DNA of 64,000 nt from Candidatus Defluviibacterium haderslevense (GCA_016712225.1 JADJRL010000003.1:5097501-5161500); one strand, 5' to 3'; positions 46,909 through 59,223 are shown, counted from the stretch's first letter. Notes: a model not told the origin generated them from the letters alone. Program-made: numbers and translations.

Positions 46909-49900
46909 ATGAGACTAAAATTTGGTTTTTTGATATGGGTTCTTACTTGTAGTGCTCTTTTAGCCCAGAACTATGTTGTCAATAGTAATACTGATACAGA
47001 TGATGGCGTTTGCGATGGCGTTCACTGTAGTCTTAGAGAGGCGATTAATGCAGCTGAAGCAGATGGCGTTCCAAGTACGATCACATTCAATATTACGGGA
47101 GCTGGACCGCATAATATATTACCAGGTGGACCCTATCCTACCGTAAACCAAGATGATTTAACCATTATTGGAGAAACTCAACCCGGAGGACCTGGATCAG
47201 TGATCATCTTTTTTTCAAACAGAATTTTTGGAGGAGTTCCTTTTTGGACTATACTTGGAAATCAATTTTCTGTCAGTGGCCTAGGTTTTTCCACCATGAA
47301 TTATGCAGATCCTAATGATCATATTTTGGTTTTTGGTGATGCTGCAAAGGATGCTGCCAATGCACGAATTTATAATTGTATCGTTAATGGAGATAATTTC
47401 ACAGTTCCAGTTACGGTGGCTAGTTCGGTTTTGGTCAATCAAAGTTCGAATTTTACATTAAAAAAATCCATTTTCGGATCGGACTATACTTTGAGTTCTA
47501 TTACAGCCACAAAAGCTGCGGTAAATATTGACCCATTGCAAGGATCCAAAAACGTTACCATAGATTCAAATATTTTTGTCAATACGAATAATGCTATTTC
47601 TTCCAGTGGTGGTATTTGTAGCATAACCAACAATATTTTCGGTGCTGTAGACACATCAAAAAACAATATTTTCTTTGCACCAACTTCTGGAATCGAACTG
47701 CTAGGTGGCGGGCCTCATACAATCAATGATAATTTTTTCATTTTCCAAAAAACATTTGCAATTCGAAGTAACAATCTAAATCAAGATTTAAACATTTTCA
47801 GAAATAGATTCAATCAAGTTACATCTGATATTATTTTAAATGGAAATACAAATGCAACTTATAACATTGCTCGTAATTATGGAAGAGATGGGCTTACTTT
47901 TATCTCTCTTAATCTACAAAATGCCTATACTTTAAATTTAGAACGAAATGATATAAAAAACTATAATTCCTTTTATCTAAATAATCTAGAGCCTGGGATT
48001 TTAAAAGCCCGATATATTGATAATCTAATACAGTGTATAAACAATAATGTAGTATCATTAAATGGTAGCAACTTTCCTGCACCAGGTAATCCAACCATTA
48101 CTTCTGTGAATCGAGATCAAATCGTTGGTACCGGAAATCCAACTGATTCCATAGTAGTTTATGCAAACCGACGAACCGGCTGTCCTAATGCCAATTGTCA
48201 AGGTGGATTTGAACTCGGACGAACACAAGCAAATAATTTAGGTAATTGGACATTGAATGTCGCTTATCCAAATCAACATAGCATTTCTGCATATCAATTC
48301 AAAAGCAATACAGCCGCGACTCCAAGTATTTATTCAGAATTCTCCAATTGCTATAAATGTACACAGCCTATCAAGTCTACTTTTTCACAAACTATCTGTA
48401 AGGGACAAAGTATATTATTCAGAGGAAAACTTTATAACGAAGCAAATCCTAAAGATTCATTTAATGTGACTGGTGATGGAGTAAGTATATGTGATTCTGT
48501 GTTCGTTGTAAATATTCAATTTCAAAATGGCATACGTCAAATGATTGATGTACCAATTTGTTTTAATGATACCACTAGAATCGGTGGAAAAGAAATTTCA
48601 AAATTAAATCCAATTGATTCAATAACTAATTTAAAAAATGTCTTCGGATGCGATAGTATTGTTGTTCTTAATGGAATCGAAAGAGGTTTATCTACTTACA
48701 CTAAAACAATATGTTCCAATGCTAGTGAAACTATTGGAGGAACAGTATTTGACAAAAACAATCCTAAAGGCACGGCTATACTCAAAGGTCAATCCGCATT
48801 TGGCTGCGACAGCGTAGTTTTTGTAGATTTAACCATTAAAAACTTTACGGTCTTTGATCTAAAAAGAGACATGTGTCCAAATACTCAATTGACTATAGGT
48901 ACTGAAGTGTTTGATGCTGCAAGGCCAAGCGGAAGTGTCACTCTTATGGGAGCTTCAAGTACAGGATGTGATAGCATTGTCAATGTAACGCTTAACTATC
49001 CTAATAATACTGCTTTGGTAAAACTCGATCTTTGCCCTGAAGACAGTATTTTCATTGGTGGTAGTAAAGGTCGGTATTTTAGCGCACGAAATCCCATCGA
49101 TACATTAACATTAACCAATGGTTCATCATTTGGCTGTGACAGTATCATTTTTGTAAACTTAAATATTCTTAAGAATGGAACTGGTGTTTATAAAGCCGAT
49201 ATTTGTCGAAGAGATACACTCGTTTTACAAGGTGAAACATTTTCTTCAGGAAGAACAACTGGTATATTAAAAGTTGCCAATGGATCAACCAATGGCTGCG
49301 ATTCCATTGTTCAAGTTGACCTCACGGTAATTCCCGATGCCAATGGTCAATTGGATACTACGCTTTGTGAAAATGATACCTTGAGATTATTTGGAGAGGA
49401 TTTCTTCAAAGCCAAGCCATCTGGACCCATAAGAATTATAAAAGGCTCATCCAGATTGTGTGACAGCTTCTTATTAGTCAATGCTACATTTGTTAAAGAA
49501 TCTTTTGGTAATTTCTCAACTACAATTTGTAAAAAAGATAGTATCAAAATTCAAAATGTAACTTTTTCAGCAAACAAAACATCAGGTACTTTAATCGTAA
49601 AAAAAGGATCTGCAAATGGTTGCGATTCTACCGTTACGGTCAACATTAATATCGCCCCTTCAATAAATGCTCAATTCACCAAAGAAAATTTGGATTGTAA
49701 TGTACCGAATACCGGACGAATTGTAGTGAATAATATATCAGGAGGTATTGGTCCGTTTAATGTATCCATTGATAATCAGGCAAGCCTTCCTTTTACACCC
49801 GACCTTGATCTAGCTAATCTAAGTTTTGGATCTCATCGAGTTAAAATATTAGACCAATTCGGCTGTGATACTACCTATACACTAAATATCGACACAGTTA

Positions 49901-50439
49901 GTACCCTACAATTGGTGCTACCGAATGATGTTACGATTGATAAGGGCGCTTCTGTATTGATCAAACCATCCACCAATTTTGTTCCTACCATAATTACATG
50001 GACGCCGGTAGCTAATCTAAGTTGTACGGATTGCCTTGAACCAACTGCCAAGCCTGATGTAACAACCAACTATTTGTTGACTCTGGAAGATGCTAATGGT
50101 TGTACTGTAAGCGATAATATGAATATTACGGTTCGTGTTGAAGAAGCTGATATTTATATCCCTACTGTATTTTCTCCTAATGGGGATAATATCAATGACA
50201 TATTTGAAGTCGTTTTCCATTTTCCTGATAAAACGAAAATTAATGTATTTCAAATATTCGACCGTTGGGGTAACCAACTTTATGAAAAAGTAAATGGTAC
50301 AATCGGTGAAAAAATTGGATGGAATGGCGAATTCAAAGGTAAAAAAGTAAACCCGGGTGTTTATGTCTATGCCATACAGTATGAAGCCATAGATGAAGAA
50401 CCAAAATGGCGCAAGGGCGGAATTACTTTGTTAAGGTAA
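46909..50439 (+). CDS. Large surface protein: CSLREA start, beta-helix, Cys-containing repeats, CHU_C end
   Basis: An 1176-residue exported protein. Signal peptide 1-20 ([13 protein letters not shown]). Residues about 35-50 hold the CSLREAI motif that often precedes parallel beta-helices. Asn-rich beta-helix rungs run to about residue 400, then a module with [20 protein letters not shown]. Residues about 485-930 carry about eight tandem repeats of 50-65 residues, each with a Thr-x-Cys start ([22 protein letters not shown]) and a GCDSIVFVNL-type end. SprB-like repeats follow ([16 protein letters not shown]), then the CHU_C domain ([30 protein letters not shown]). Likely adhesion or gliding surface filament. 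Confidence 0.88.
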
Positions 50440-50642
50440 GAATCATAATTTCTGATCTGGCGATCTAACTGATCTTGAATTTTAGTTTAAGTCCAAGGAT
50501 TTGTTCTAATTAAAGAAAATTACTATAGTGTATTGCTATCAATAGGCATATAGCGTATTTTAAAATCTATGATTTATGATAGAAAAGCATAAATTATCTT
50601 CAATGATGAGTAATTTTAACCCAGAATCTATGCTTAAATTAT

Positions 50643-53600
50643 ATGATCGAAACCACAGTTTACCAGCCCAAACATAAAATACGGATCCTAACAGCAGCCT
50701 CACTTTTTGATGGTCATGATGCCGCCATTAATATCATGCGTCGCATTATGCAATCCAGTGGCGCCGAGATCATCCACCTTGGTCATAATCGATCAGCTTT
50801 GGAAATTGTTGATGCCGCTATTCAAGAGGATGTACAAGGTATTGCCATTACATCTTACCAAGGAGGTCACAATGAATTTTTTAAATATATCTATGACTTA
50901 CTCAAGGAAAAAATTGCGGTCACATCAAACTTTTTGGCGGTGGTGGTGGAACCATTCTTCCGTCCGAAATAGCGGACTTACATCAATATGGAATAACCAG
51001 AATCTATTCACCAGACGATGGAAGACATATGGGACTTCAAGGAATGATCAATGATCTTCTCAAACAATGTGACTTTGAGACCGGAGCTTCACTAAATGGA
51101 GAAGTCAAAGAATTAAAAGCAGGGAATGTTAGAGCAGTAGCTCGTCTTATTTCTGCAGTTGAAAATTTTCCTGATACAGCTAAAGAATTATTAGCAACAA
51201 TACCAAAAGGTCCATCTAATAAACAAACACTCGTTCTAGGAATTACAGGAACAGGAGGTGCAGGAAAGTCAAGTTTGGTTGATGAGATCATTAGAAGATT
51301 TATTTTAGATTTTCCAGAAAAAACCATTGGCATTTTATCAGTAGATCCAAGTAAAAGACGAACCGGAGGTGCTCTATTAGGTGATAGAATACGCATGAAC
51401 GCAATCCATCCAGAATTCCATCACAACAGGGTATTTATGCGATCTTTAGCTACGAGACAATCTAATCTTGCTCTTTCACCACATATTAAAAATGCTTTAG
51501 ACATTTTAAAAGCAGCATCATTTGATTTAATTATACTAGAGACTTCAGGTATTGGTCAATCCGATACCGAAATTATCGATTTCTCAGATGTTTCGCTATA
51601 CGTTATGACACCTGAATATGGTGCTGCAACTCAATTAGAAAAAATTGACATGCTTGATTTTGCAGATCTCATTGCGATTAATAAATTTGATAAACGAGGC
51701 GCATTAGATGCCCTTCGCGATGTCCGAAAACAATATCAACGCAACAAACAATTATGGGATATATCCATAGATGAGATGCCGGTTTATGGAACAATCGCAT
51801 CACAATTCAATGATCCGGGAATGAATTTATTGTATGAAAAATTAATTTTAAATATTAATAAAAAACTAAACACTCCTTGGAAATCAACTTTAGGTCTTCC
51901 TACCGGTGAATCCGAAAAAATTTATATCATTCCACCAGGCAGAACCCGATATCTTTCTGAAATTTCAGACAGCAATCGCAAATATGATCAATGGTCTATA
52001 AAACAAGCCGAACAAGCTCAAAAATGGCAATCATTAAAAATAACTGAAGACTTGGTTTCTTCTGATGTCAAACCAGAAATCAAAAAACAAACTTTAGAAA
52101 TTGAAAAAACTATAGACGGAATTACCCGATCTATTCTTGAGGAATGGGAAACGAAAAAAAAGGAATACAAAAACGATCATTTTATTTATAAAGTTCGAGA
52201 CAAAGAAATAAGTGTTCCTACCTTCACAACATCCCTTTCGCATTCAAGAATTCCAAGGGTTTGTCTACCAGATTACAAAGGTTGGTACGATATCATAAAA
52301 TGGTCATTACAAGAAAATGTGCCCGGCGAATTTCCATATGCAGCAGGTGTATTTCCATTCAAGCGTAAAGAAGAAGACCCAACCAGAATGTTCGCTGGCG
52401 AAGGCGGACCTGAGCGCACCAACCGACGTTTCCATTATGTCTCAGTAGATATGCCTGCTAATCGCCTTTCTACCGCATTTGACTCAGTAACTTTATATGG
52501 AGAAGATCCAGATTACCGGCCGGATATTTTTGGAAAAGTTGGAAATTCAGGTGTGAGTATTTGTAGTCTCGATGACGCCAAAAAATTATATTCTGGTTTT
52601 GATCTATGTAATCCCAGGACATCTGTTTCCATGACAATCAATGGTCCTGCGGCGACGATATGTGCCTTTTTTATGAATACTGCTATCGATCAACAATGCG
52701 AACTATACATTAAAGCCAATGGATTAGAGCACAAAGTTGAAGCTGCACTAAAAGCAAAATTTGATGACCAAAATCTTCCACGACCAAAATATGATGGCGA
52801 ACTTCCACCTGGAAATAATGGATTGGGTTTGATGTTTTTGGGATTATCCGGAGATCAAATTCTAGAAGCGCCTATTTATGAAGAATTAAAAAACAAAGCA
52901 CTAAGCTCCGTTAGAGGCACTGTACAAGCTGACATACTCAAAGAAGATCAGGCGCAAAATACCTGTATCTTTTCAACTGAATTTTCTCTCAAATTAATGG
53001 GTGATGTTCAAGATTATTTCATTCAAAAAAATGTTCGAAATTTTTATTCTGTTTCGATCAGTGGATATCACATTGCAGAAGCTGGGGCTAATCCGATTTC
53101 ACAATTAGCATTTACTTTAGCGAATGGTTTTACTTTTGTAGAATACTACCTTTCCAGAGGAATGCATATTGATGATTTTGCACCGAATTTATCTTTCTTT
53201 TTTTCTAATGGCGTTGATCCGGAATATGCAGTTATCGGAAGAGTTGCTAGAAAAATCTGGGCTAAGGCCATGAAGATAAAATACAATGCCAATGAAAGAA
53301 GTCAAATGTTGAAATATCACATACAAACTTCTGGTCGATCCCTGCATGCACAAGAAATTTCTTTTAACGATATCAGAACGACACTCCAAGCATTATATGC
53401 CATCTATGATAATTGTAATTCACTACACACTAATGCCTATGATGAAGCTATAACAACTCCAACTGAAGAATCGGTGCGAAGAGCCATGGCCATTCAACTC
53501 ATCATCAATAACGAATTGGGTCTAGCTAAAAATGAAAATCCATTACAAGGATCTTTTATCATAGAAGAATTAACTGAACTTGTGGAAGAAGCTGTACTTA

Positions 53601-54013
53601 TGGAATTCGATAGAATTTCAGAGCGAGGTGGTGTATTAGGAGCTATGGAAACGATGTATCAACGCAGTAAAATCCAAGAAGAATCCTTGTATTACGAAAC
53701 ACTCAAACATACTGGTGAATATCCTATAATAGGTGTCAATACCTTCTTAAGTAAAGATGGCTCTCCAACCATTTTGCCTAAAGAAGTTATACGCGCTACT
53801 GATGAAGAAAAAAAGGATCAAATCCATGCATTAGAAAATTTGAAAAAAGCCAATATCAGTGTTTCAGATAATCATTTGAAAAATTTACAATTGATGGCCA
53901 TTAAAAATAAAAATATTTTTGAAGAATTGATTGAAGCTACAAAATATTGCTCCCTAGGACAAATTACTCAGGCATTATATGCTGTTGGTGGAAAGTATCG
54001 AAGGAACATGTAA
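50643..54013 (+). pseudogene. icmF: Fused isobutyryl-CoA mutase IcmF, one frameshift
   Basis: The two frames 50643-50972 and 51029-54013 together give the IcmF architecture at full length (about 1124 residues): B12-binding domain (SLFDGHDAAINIMRRI), MeaB-like G-protein chaperone (Walker A GTGGAGKSS, NKFDKRG guanine motif), then the mutase TIM barrel (YAAGVFPFKRKEEDPTRMF, with the Phe typical of IcmF instead of the Tyr of methylmalonyl-CoA mutase). Adding one A to the A6 run at 50908-50913 restores KEKNCGHIKLFGGGGGTILP. IcmF interconverts isobutyryl- and n-butyryl-CoA with its own GTPase. The break is probably a sequence error, since both halves are otherwise conserved. Confidence 0.88.
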
Positions 54014-54109
54014 GGGATCAATAAAAAATTATTTAATTTTACCATCATCAATAAAAAAGAAGCACTTCTTAAAAATAATAATTAAAACAGAATGTCAAAA
54101 AATTACATT

Positions 54110-55616
54110 ATGATTAGATTTTTTTTCTGATACTATTATTCATCAATATTGCAGAGAACAATCTTAGTGCCAACACAATCATCGTTGGTGTCAATCAGAC
54201 TTATACTTCTATCCAATCAGCTTACAATATAGCCAAACCTGGTGATACCATTCTTGTAAATGAAGGTATATATACCCAAACCGAATATCTGAGCGGTACT
54301 AAAGGTAATGACAAAAACAATATTTACGTCATTTCAAAAAAAAGACACGGTGCAATCTATAGAGGTGGGTCAGAAGCTTGGCATTTAAGTTCCGTTTCCT
54401 ATATTGTTATCGAAGGGTTTGTGTTCGAACAACAAACCGGTAATGGTGTCAACATGGACGATTCAGGAAGTTTAGTGAATCCTTCTACAAATATTGCAAT
54501 AATCCACTGCATATTTAGAGATATTAAAGCAACCGGAAACAATGACTTATTAAAATTGTCAGGATTGGATTTTTTCTCAATATCAGAATGTACATTTTTA
54601 AATGGAAGCCTCGGAAGCTCAGGTAGTGGAATTGATATGGTAGGATGCCACAATGGTAGAATTAATAAATGCACTTTTGAAAACATGGGTGCCAATAGTA
54701 TCCAAATGAAAGGAGGAAGTCAATACATCCGGATTGCAAAACACTTTTTAAAAAAGGTGGGCAACGAGCAATCAATATTGGCGGAAGTACCGGGTTGGCA
54801 TTTTTTAGACCTCAGAATGCAACATTTGAGGCTGCAGATATAAATGTATGGTCGAACATATTCATTGAATCTGACACACCCATTGCATTTGTAGGATGTA
54901 TCCGAAGTAAAGTGGTAAACAATACCATAATCAATCCGGTAATTTGGATTTTTAGAATACTTCAGGAAACGGTTGACCCCAATCGTTTTGCTCCTTGTGG
55001 AATGAATGAATTTACAAATAACATTATTTATTTCCCAAATAATATTAGAACGATTGTTAATATTGGACCAAATACAGATCCTTCTTCATTTATTTTTTCA
55101 AATAACTTATGGTACAATCATCAGAATCCAAGTTTTAATCAATACAATTTACCTGTAGCAGAAACCGGAAGTATCAAAGGCAAGGATCCATTATTTGTAA
55201 ACTTAACACAAGAAAATTTTAATCTTTTAAAAAGCTCACCAGCCATTGGTCAAGGCAAATCGGTGATCGCACCTATTGAAGATTATAATGGAAATCTTTT
55301 TGAAATTACCAACCGATCAATTGGAGCCATAGAATATCAAAAAGTAAGCAATAATGATGATTTAAATACTTCATCCATGTTAGTTTATCCAAATCCATCT
55401 AAAGGATTAATACATATTATTTCCGACCTTATAAAAGGTGAACATTTAAAAATAACAATTTTTTCAATCCAAGGAAACTTTATAAAAAGCATACCAATTA
55501 ATACTACAACAAACCCATCCATCGACTTGCAAATGAATGATGGAACTTACATGTATATCATAGAAGATTCAAAAGAGAAAATTCTCAAAAGATCCTTGTT
55601 ATTGATTTCAAAATAA
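54110..55616 (+). pseudogene. T9SS-secreted parallel beta-helix protein, two frameshifts
   Basis: Three same-gene frames. An ATG at 54110 opens a signal peptide; one T added to the T8 run at 54119-54126 gives RFFFLILLFINIAENNLSA. A second missing base in the T5/A6 stretch at 54745-54755 joins QYIRIAKHFF to KKGGQRAINIGGSTGLAFFR. With both repaired, one approximately 500-codon protein results. It has SIQSAYNIAKPGDTILVNEG (beta-helix start), many Asn-rich rungs, and a C-terminal sorting domain (LVYPNPSKGLIHII, ending SLLLISK). Probably an exported polysaccharide-active or adhesion protein. Both lesions sit in A/T runs. Confidence 0.75.
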
Positions 55617-55647
55617 CTTTAAGCGTAGTTAGTAAAAGGTTTCCTTT

Positions 55648-56271
55648 ATGGAGTGGTTGATCAAAGGCGTATTGTTAGGCATTAGTATTGGCCTTTTGGT
55701 GGGGCCTTTGTTTTTTGCATTGATACAAGCAGGTATGGAATATGGATTCCGCAAAGGATTTCTTTTTGCAGCAGGAATTTGGATTAGTGATTTCATTCTA
55801 TTAATGCTCACCTATTTTATATTTAAAAATATTCCACTACCTACAAACACAGATGATATCAGTCCGATTCTTATAGTTATCTGCGCTGCAGCATTTATAT
55901 TAATTGGTTTAAACATTATGCTCTCACCAACAAAAAAAATGGATCATCAATATCTTCCTACTTCTAAATTATGGACAGTCTTGGTCACAAAAGGTTTTAT
56001 TGTTAACACCATGAATCCATCTGCATTTTTAATTTGGATGAGTGTTGCGACTATTGCCAATAAAATAACTTTAAAACCCAGTGGCACAGAAATTCTTATG
56101 TTCTATTTGAGCATTGGTATCACCATCATTGGTTTAGATTTGTTGAAAATATTCTTAGGTAAGAAAATTGCTTTAAAATTCAAGGATGGTATCCTGTCAA
56201 AATTCAAATATGTGTCGGGCGTTTTTTTTATAATTAATGGGTTATATTTGGTGTACGTCGCCATATTCTAA
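55648..56271 (+). CDS. LysE/RhtB-family amino-acid exporter
   Basis: A 207-residue, six-helix protein. The N-terminal LGISIGLLVGPLFFALIQAG (about 9-28) corresponds to the conserved G-P-x-x-x-x-x-x-x-x-x-G region of LysE translocators, and NTMNPSAFLIWMSVATI (about 116-132) to the family's NP motif. It would export an amino acid or similar solute; specificity unknown. It starts 31 bases after the T9SS gene. Confidence 0.82.
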   Translation: MEWLIKGVLLGISIGLLVGPLFFALIQAGMEYGFRKGFLFAAGIWISDFILLMLTYFIFKNIPLPTNTDDISPILIVICAAAFILIGLNIMLSPTKKMDHQYLPTSKLWTVLVTKGFIVNTMNPSAFLIWMSVATIANKITLKPSGTEILMFYLSIGITIIGLDLLKIFLGKKIALKFKDGILSKFKYVSGVFFIINGLYLVYVAIF

Positions 56272-56370
56272 AATAAAAAAAACAAAGTATAAACATTTTA
56301 ACAATAATAATGCATGCTTATATTTTACCATTGAGAAAATAATGACACAAAAACTAATTAAATAAATATT

Positions 56371-56832
56371 CTATTCGTAATATTCAAAAAGATATTCATC
56401 CTTATATTCAATCTCATTCGCTATTAGTTCAGTTAGGTATTCTGATTTGAACGATACCTTTTTATGATGTATCTTTTGATTTTGAATATATTTATAAACT
56501 TTATCCAAATGAGATCGACTATAAGAAAATGCTCCAAATCCGCTTTGCCATTCAAATTTATTTTTGATTAGCCCCTTTTCGTTAATCCAATTATTGCTTG
56601 CTCTTTTTATATCTTTAACCAAATCAGAAATGGATATCGCAGGATTCAAACCTATTAATATATGAATATGATCTATCATACCATTTATTGCTAGCATTTT
56701 ATGTCTATAGTTTTGTACAACAGCAGTTATATATTTATATAATTCTTCTTCCCATGTTTCACTTATAAAACTTTTTCTACCCTTCACTGCAAAAACCAAT
56801 TGGATAATCAATTGTGTATATGTGTTACTCAT
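56371..56832 (-). CDS. IS200/REP-type Y1 (HUH) transposase
   Basis: A 153-residue single-strand transposase of the IS200/IS605 TnpA superfamily. It shows the HUH pair (MIDHIHILIGL, about 51-61) and the downstream catalytic helix with Tyr and Gln (DKVYKYIQNQKIHHKK, about 109-124). No tnpB is next to it. Hairpins of the TTGCCCCGCTGGGGCAA type begin immediately upstream of its start and extend into the array up to 57.95 kb. It therefore resembles a REP-associated tyrosine transposase that maintains the nearby repeats rather than a free insertion sequence. Confidence 0.85.
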   Translation of the reverse strand: MSNTYTQLIIQLVFAVKGRKSFISETWEEELYKYITAVVQNYRHKMLAINGMIDHIHILIGLNPAISISDLVKDIKRASNNWINEKGLIKNKFEWQSGFGAFSYSRSHLDKVYKYIQNQKIHHKKVSFKSEYLTELIANEIEYKDEYLFEYYE

Positions 56833-56849
56833 TATAAATTCATTGAATC

Positions 56850-57110
56850 AAACAGGTTGCCCCGCTGGGGCAAATTAAAATCTAAAATTAACCTACAAAA
56901 TAAATGCCATTTTATGGTATTTATTTTGCGACAAGTAGGTTGCCCCGCTGGGGCAATGATAATTCATACATTGGTTTTGCAGCTATTATTTTGATAAGAC
57001 GAGCTTGCCCTGTTGAATCTTTTATAATACATACGATGGTGTTACAAATTTTATTTTGATATATGGAGATTGCTACGTTGGGGTAATTTAAATAAATACA
57101 TTGGTTTTAT
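56850..57110. repeat. REP-like hairpins next to the Y1 transposase
   Basis: Two identical hairpins, GGTTGCCCCGCTGGGGCAA at about 56858 and 56938, have a perfect seven-base-pair stem with a three-base loop. Two degraded ones follow (CTTGCCCTGTTG at 57003, TTGCTACGTTGGGGTAA at 57070). They are separated by 70-80 AT-rich bases that also share ATACATTGGTTTT. 57111-57340 holds nothing recognisable. Confidence 0.8.
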
Positions 57111-57349
57111 AATTTTGGTTTTGAGGCAAATAAATAGATTCAGGATACTTGAAACAAAGGGACTGCTATTATAAATATTTTGGGTATAATACTAAACATA
57201 AAAATATTCTTCTGTCAGATAAATACTTTTGATAAATCTCTATGTACGAGATTTTTAAAGCCAAGGCTATAACATCTTAATGAAACTTTAATTATACAAA
57301 TTATATACCTTCTGTTCAATCTATGTATAAAATCTTAACTTGGAAAATC

Positions 57350-57955
57350 ATTAGCCCAATAGGTCAATTTCTTTGTAGCATTGCAAAATGCGTAAATCTT
57401 TGTCCCAACAGACCATGCTCCTAGTAGCATCGTAAGATGCGTAAAATCTTTCCCAACGAGCCATCCTCCTAGTATCTTCGAAACATGAATAAATCTTTAC
57501 CCAAAAAAACCAACCTTTTTTTAGCATATTATGATGCACAAATCTTTTACCAACGGTCCAAACTCCTTATTGCTTCGAAACATAAATAAATCTTTGCATC
57601 GAAAGACGGTCAAATCTTTGTCCCATCAGGCTTACATCCTTGTACCATCAAAACTTGGGTAAATCTTTGCCCCATAGACCCATCCTTACTGTAGCATCAC
57701 ACGATACGCAAATCTTTTTCACAACGAGCCAAACTCATTATAGCTTAGAAAAATGAATAAATCTTTGTCTCGAAGAACCAACTTCCCTGTTGCATCGAAA
57801 GACGATCAAATCTTTGTCCCATCGGGCTTACATCTTTGTACCATCAAAACTTGGGTAAATCTTTGCCCCAGCAGGGCAACCCCTTGTAGCATCGTAAGAT
57901 GCGTAAATTATTGCTCCAGCGGAGCAACCTATTTGCAAGATTAAAAATCAAAATA
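57350..57955. repeat. Array of about twelve degenerate 48-base REP-like units
   Basis: A tandem array with consensus near GTAGCATCGTAAGATGCG, then TAAATCTTTGCCCCAACG and AGCCAACCTCCTT. Each unit has a small palindrome (GCATCGTAAGATGC) and several have a second one (TTGCCCCAGCAGGGCAA at about 57862, TTGCTCCAGCGGAGCAA at about 57912). Higher-order duplication is visible: the pair of units at 57598-57675 recurs at 57784-57863. The last unit and a half lie inside the rimM frame. Confidence 0.85.
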
Positions 57956-58458
57956 CCCTCAGGTAAAATCATAAAAACGATCTTTTCTACCTCATCTATT
58001 TCTTCTACAAAATCTTCGTGTAATGGAATTAATAATGATCTACCCTCATGCATAACTCTGGCCATCAACTGCGATGGATATTCTTCAATACTGGTAATAG
58101 CAACATTATAATTCGATGTCCGATCATGAATCGAGTAGCCCTCTAATCCTTGACTTTTACCTTGAATCTTGGCAGATCTTTTTGTTGCTTTTGATAATTT
58201 ATTTTCATCTATATAAAAACTTTGATGACTTAATACTCTTGCCTGCTCAGGATTATCTACACCTTCTAATTTCAACAAAGTACTCCCATCTGTTTTACAT
58301 GATTCAATAAAAAAAGGAACGTGACATCCGTTTATTTTAAAAAAAACGACCTTTTCACTTAGTATATGTTTTTTGAAAATTGGATTCATTTCAACATCTA
58401 AAATGCCTTTTATTCCATGTGATTTGTAACATTTGCCAGCTTCAATAAAATCAATCAT
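57844..58458 (-). CDS. rimM: 16S rRNA processing protein RimM with repeat-derived tail
   Basis: A 204-residue frame, about 30 longer than usual RimM (about 170-175). Residues 1-85 form the RimM N-terminal domain (GKCYKSHGIKGILDVEM, LEGVDNPEQARVLSHQSFY). Residues about 95-172 form the PRC-barrel (GYSIHDRTSNYNVAITSI, then LIPLHEDFVEEID, IVFMILPEGIL). The last approximately 32 residues (NRLLRWSNNLRILRCYKG on) are translated from the REP-like array, so the original stop is lost. It assists 30S maturation. The usual rpsP and trmD neighbours are absent here. Confidence 0.88.
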   Translation of the reverse strand: MIDFIEAGKCYKSHGIKGILDVEMNPIFKKHILSEKVVFFKINGCHVPFFIESCKTDGSTLLKLEGVDNPEQARVLSHQSFYIDENKLSKATKRSAKIQGKSQGLEGYSIHDRTSNYNVAITSIEEYPSQLMARVMHEGRSLLIPLHEDFVEEIDEVEKIVFMILPEGILIFNLANRLLRWSNNLRILRCYKGLPCWGKDLPKF

Positions 58459-58462
58459 AAAC

Positions 58463-59223
58463 CTAATTATGTTGAATTAAATATTGGCGAATAATAACAC
58501 CACGTTCTGCCTTGGGATCATAAGGAGTATTGGGATTGGCGAAACCTCTTTTTAAAAACCATGCTTCGTGATACACCATACCAATATGATCTGCATATTT
58601 AGAATTCGATTTGATTTTAATAATTTCATCTGTATAATCAGCTTCCTCAACACTGAGAACGTTTTCAAATGAACCAGAAGAAATCAATTCTTTTGATTTT
58701 ATATCTAAATAATAATAAGAATTATTATTCCAATAACTAAAAAGTTCAAAGGGTTCCCCTTGGAAAGTTATCAATTGCCTTGAACCAATATAAACATTAC
58801 CATTCCATGATTTATTTTTAGCAACAGGATAAACTAATTTAATAAAATCAAGACCAAACTCTGTTTTGATCAATTTGCTTTTACTCGAAGTGACGAATGA
58901 ATTTCCAACCAATTCCCAGGATGCACTGGAATCTTTTCTTAGGTATTGATCTAAAGAAAATACCAATTCATTATTTGCATTTCGAAAAGTATCTACTACT
59001 TCTTCCATGATTTCAACACTTACTGAATCAATAGTAACCACAATTTCCTTGGAAAATAAATAGAGTCCGTTTTATAAATCCAAAATTTACCCAACTCTAA
59101 TGGCGTATAAGTATAACCAAAAGTAGTTTCATCCAATACTTCAACTTCAGGATCACAAGCATTGATAACTAAACCTGTTACCAATATTATAACTATCGTT
59201 TTTATGAATTGCATCTTTACCAT
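58463..59223 (-). pseudogene. Lipoprotein of unknown function, one frameshift
   Basis: Frames 59020-59223 and 58463-59041 belong to one approximately 253-residue lipoprotein. The N-terminus is MVKMQFIKTIVIILVTGLVINAC with lipobox Cys23. Adding one T to the T4 run at 59053-59056 (minus-strand sense) joins FWIYKTDSIYFSKE to IVVTIDSVSVEIMEEVVD. The mature part has LELGKFWIYKTDSIYF near the start and strand-rich repeats, as in Bacteroidota lipoproteins of unknown role. Its ATG overlaps the mnmA stop (TAATG), so it is translationally coupled to mnmA. Confidence 0.75.

Noticed and set aside
56371..56832. Complete IS200/IS605 insertion sequence with defined ends
   Set aside because: No tnpB, and the flanking hairpins are multiple and dispersed instead of one left and one right end; treated as a REP-type transposase.
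57351..57539. 62-codon minus-strand frame as a small gene
   Set aside because: It is made entirely of REP-like array units and repeats the phrases of the RimM tail; no start signal.
57350..57955. Possible CRISPR array (about 48-base period)
   Set aside because: No segment alternates as a strictly conserved repeat with unique spacers; all parts of the unit drift together, the units contain palindromes of two classes, and there are no cas genes.
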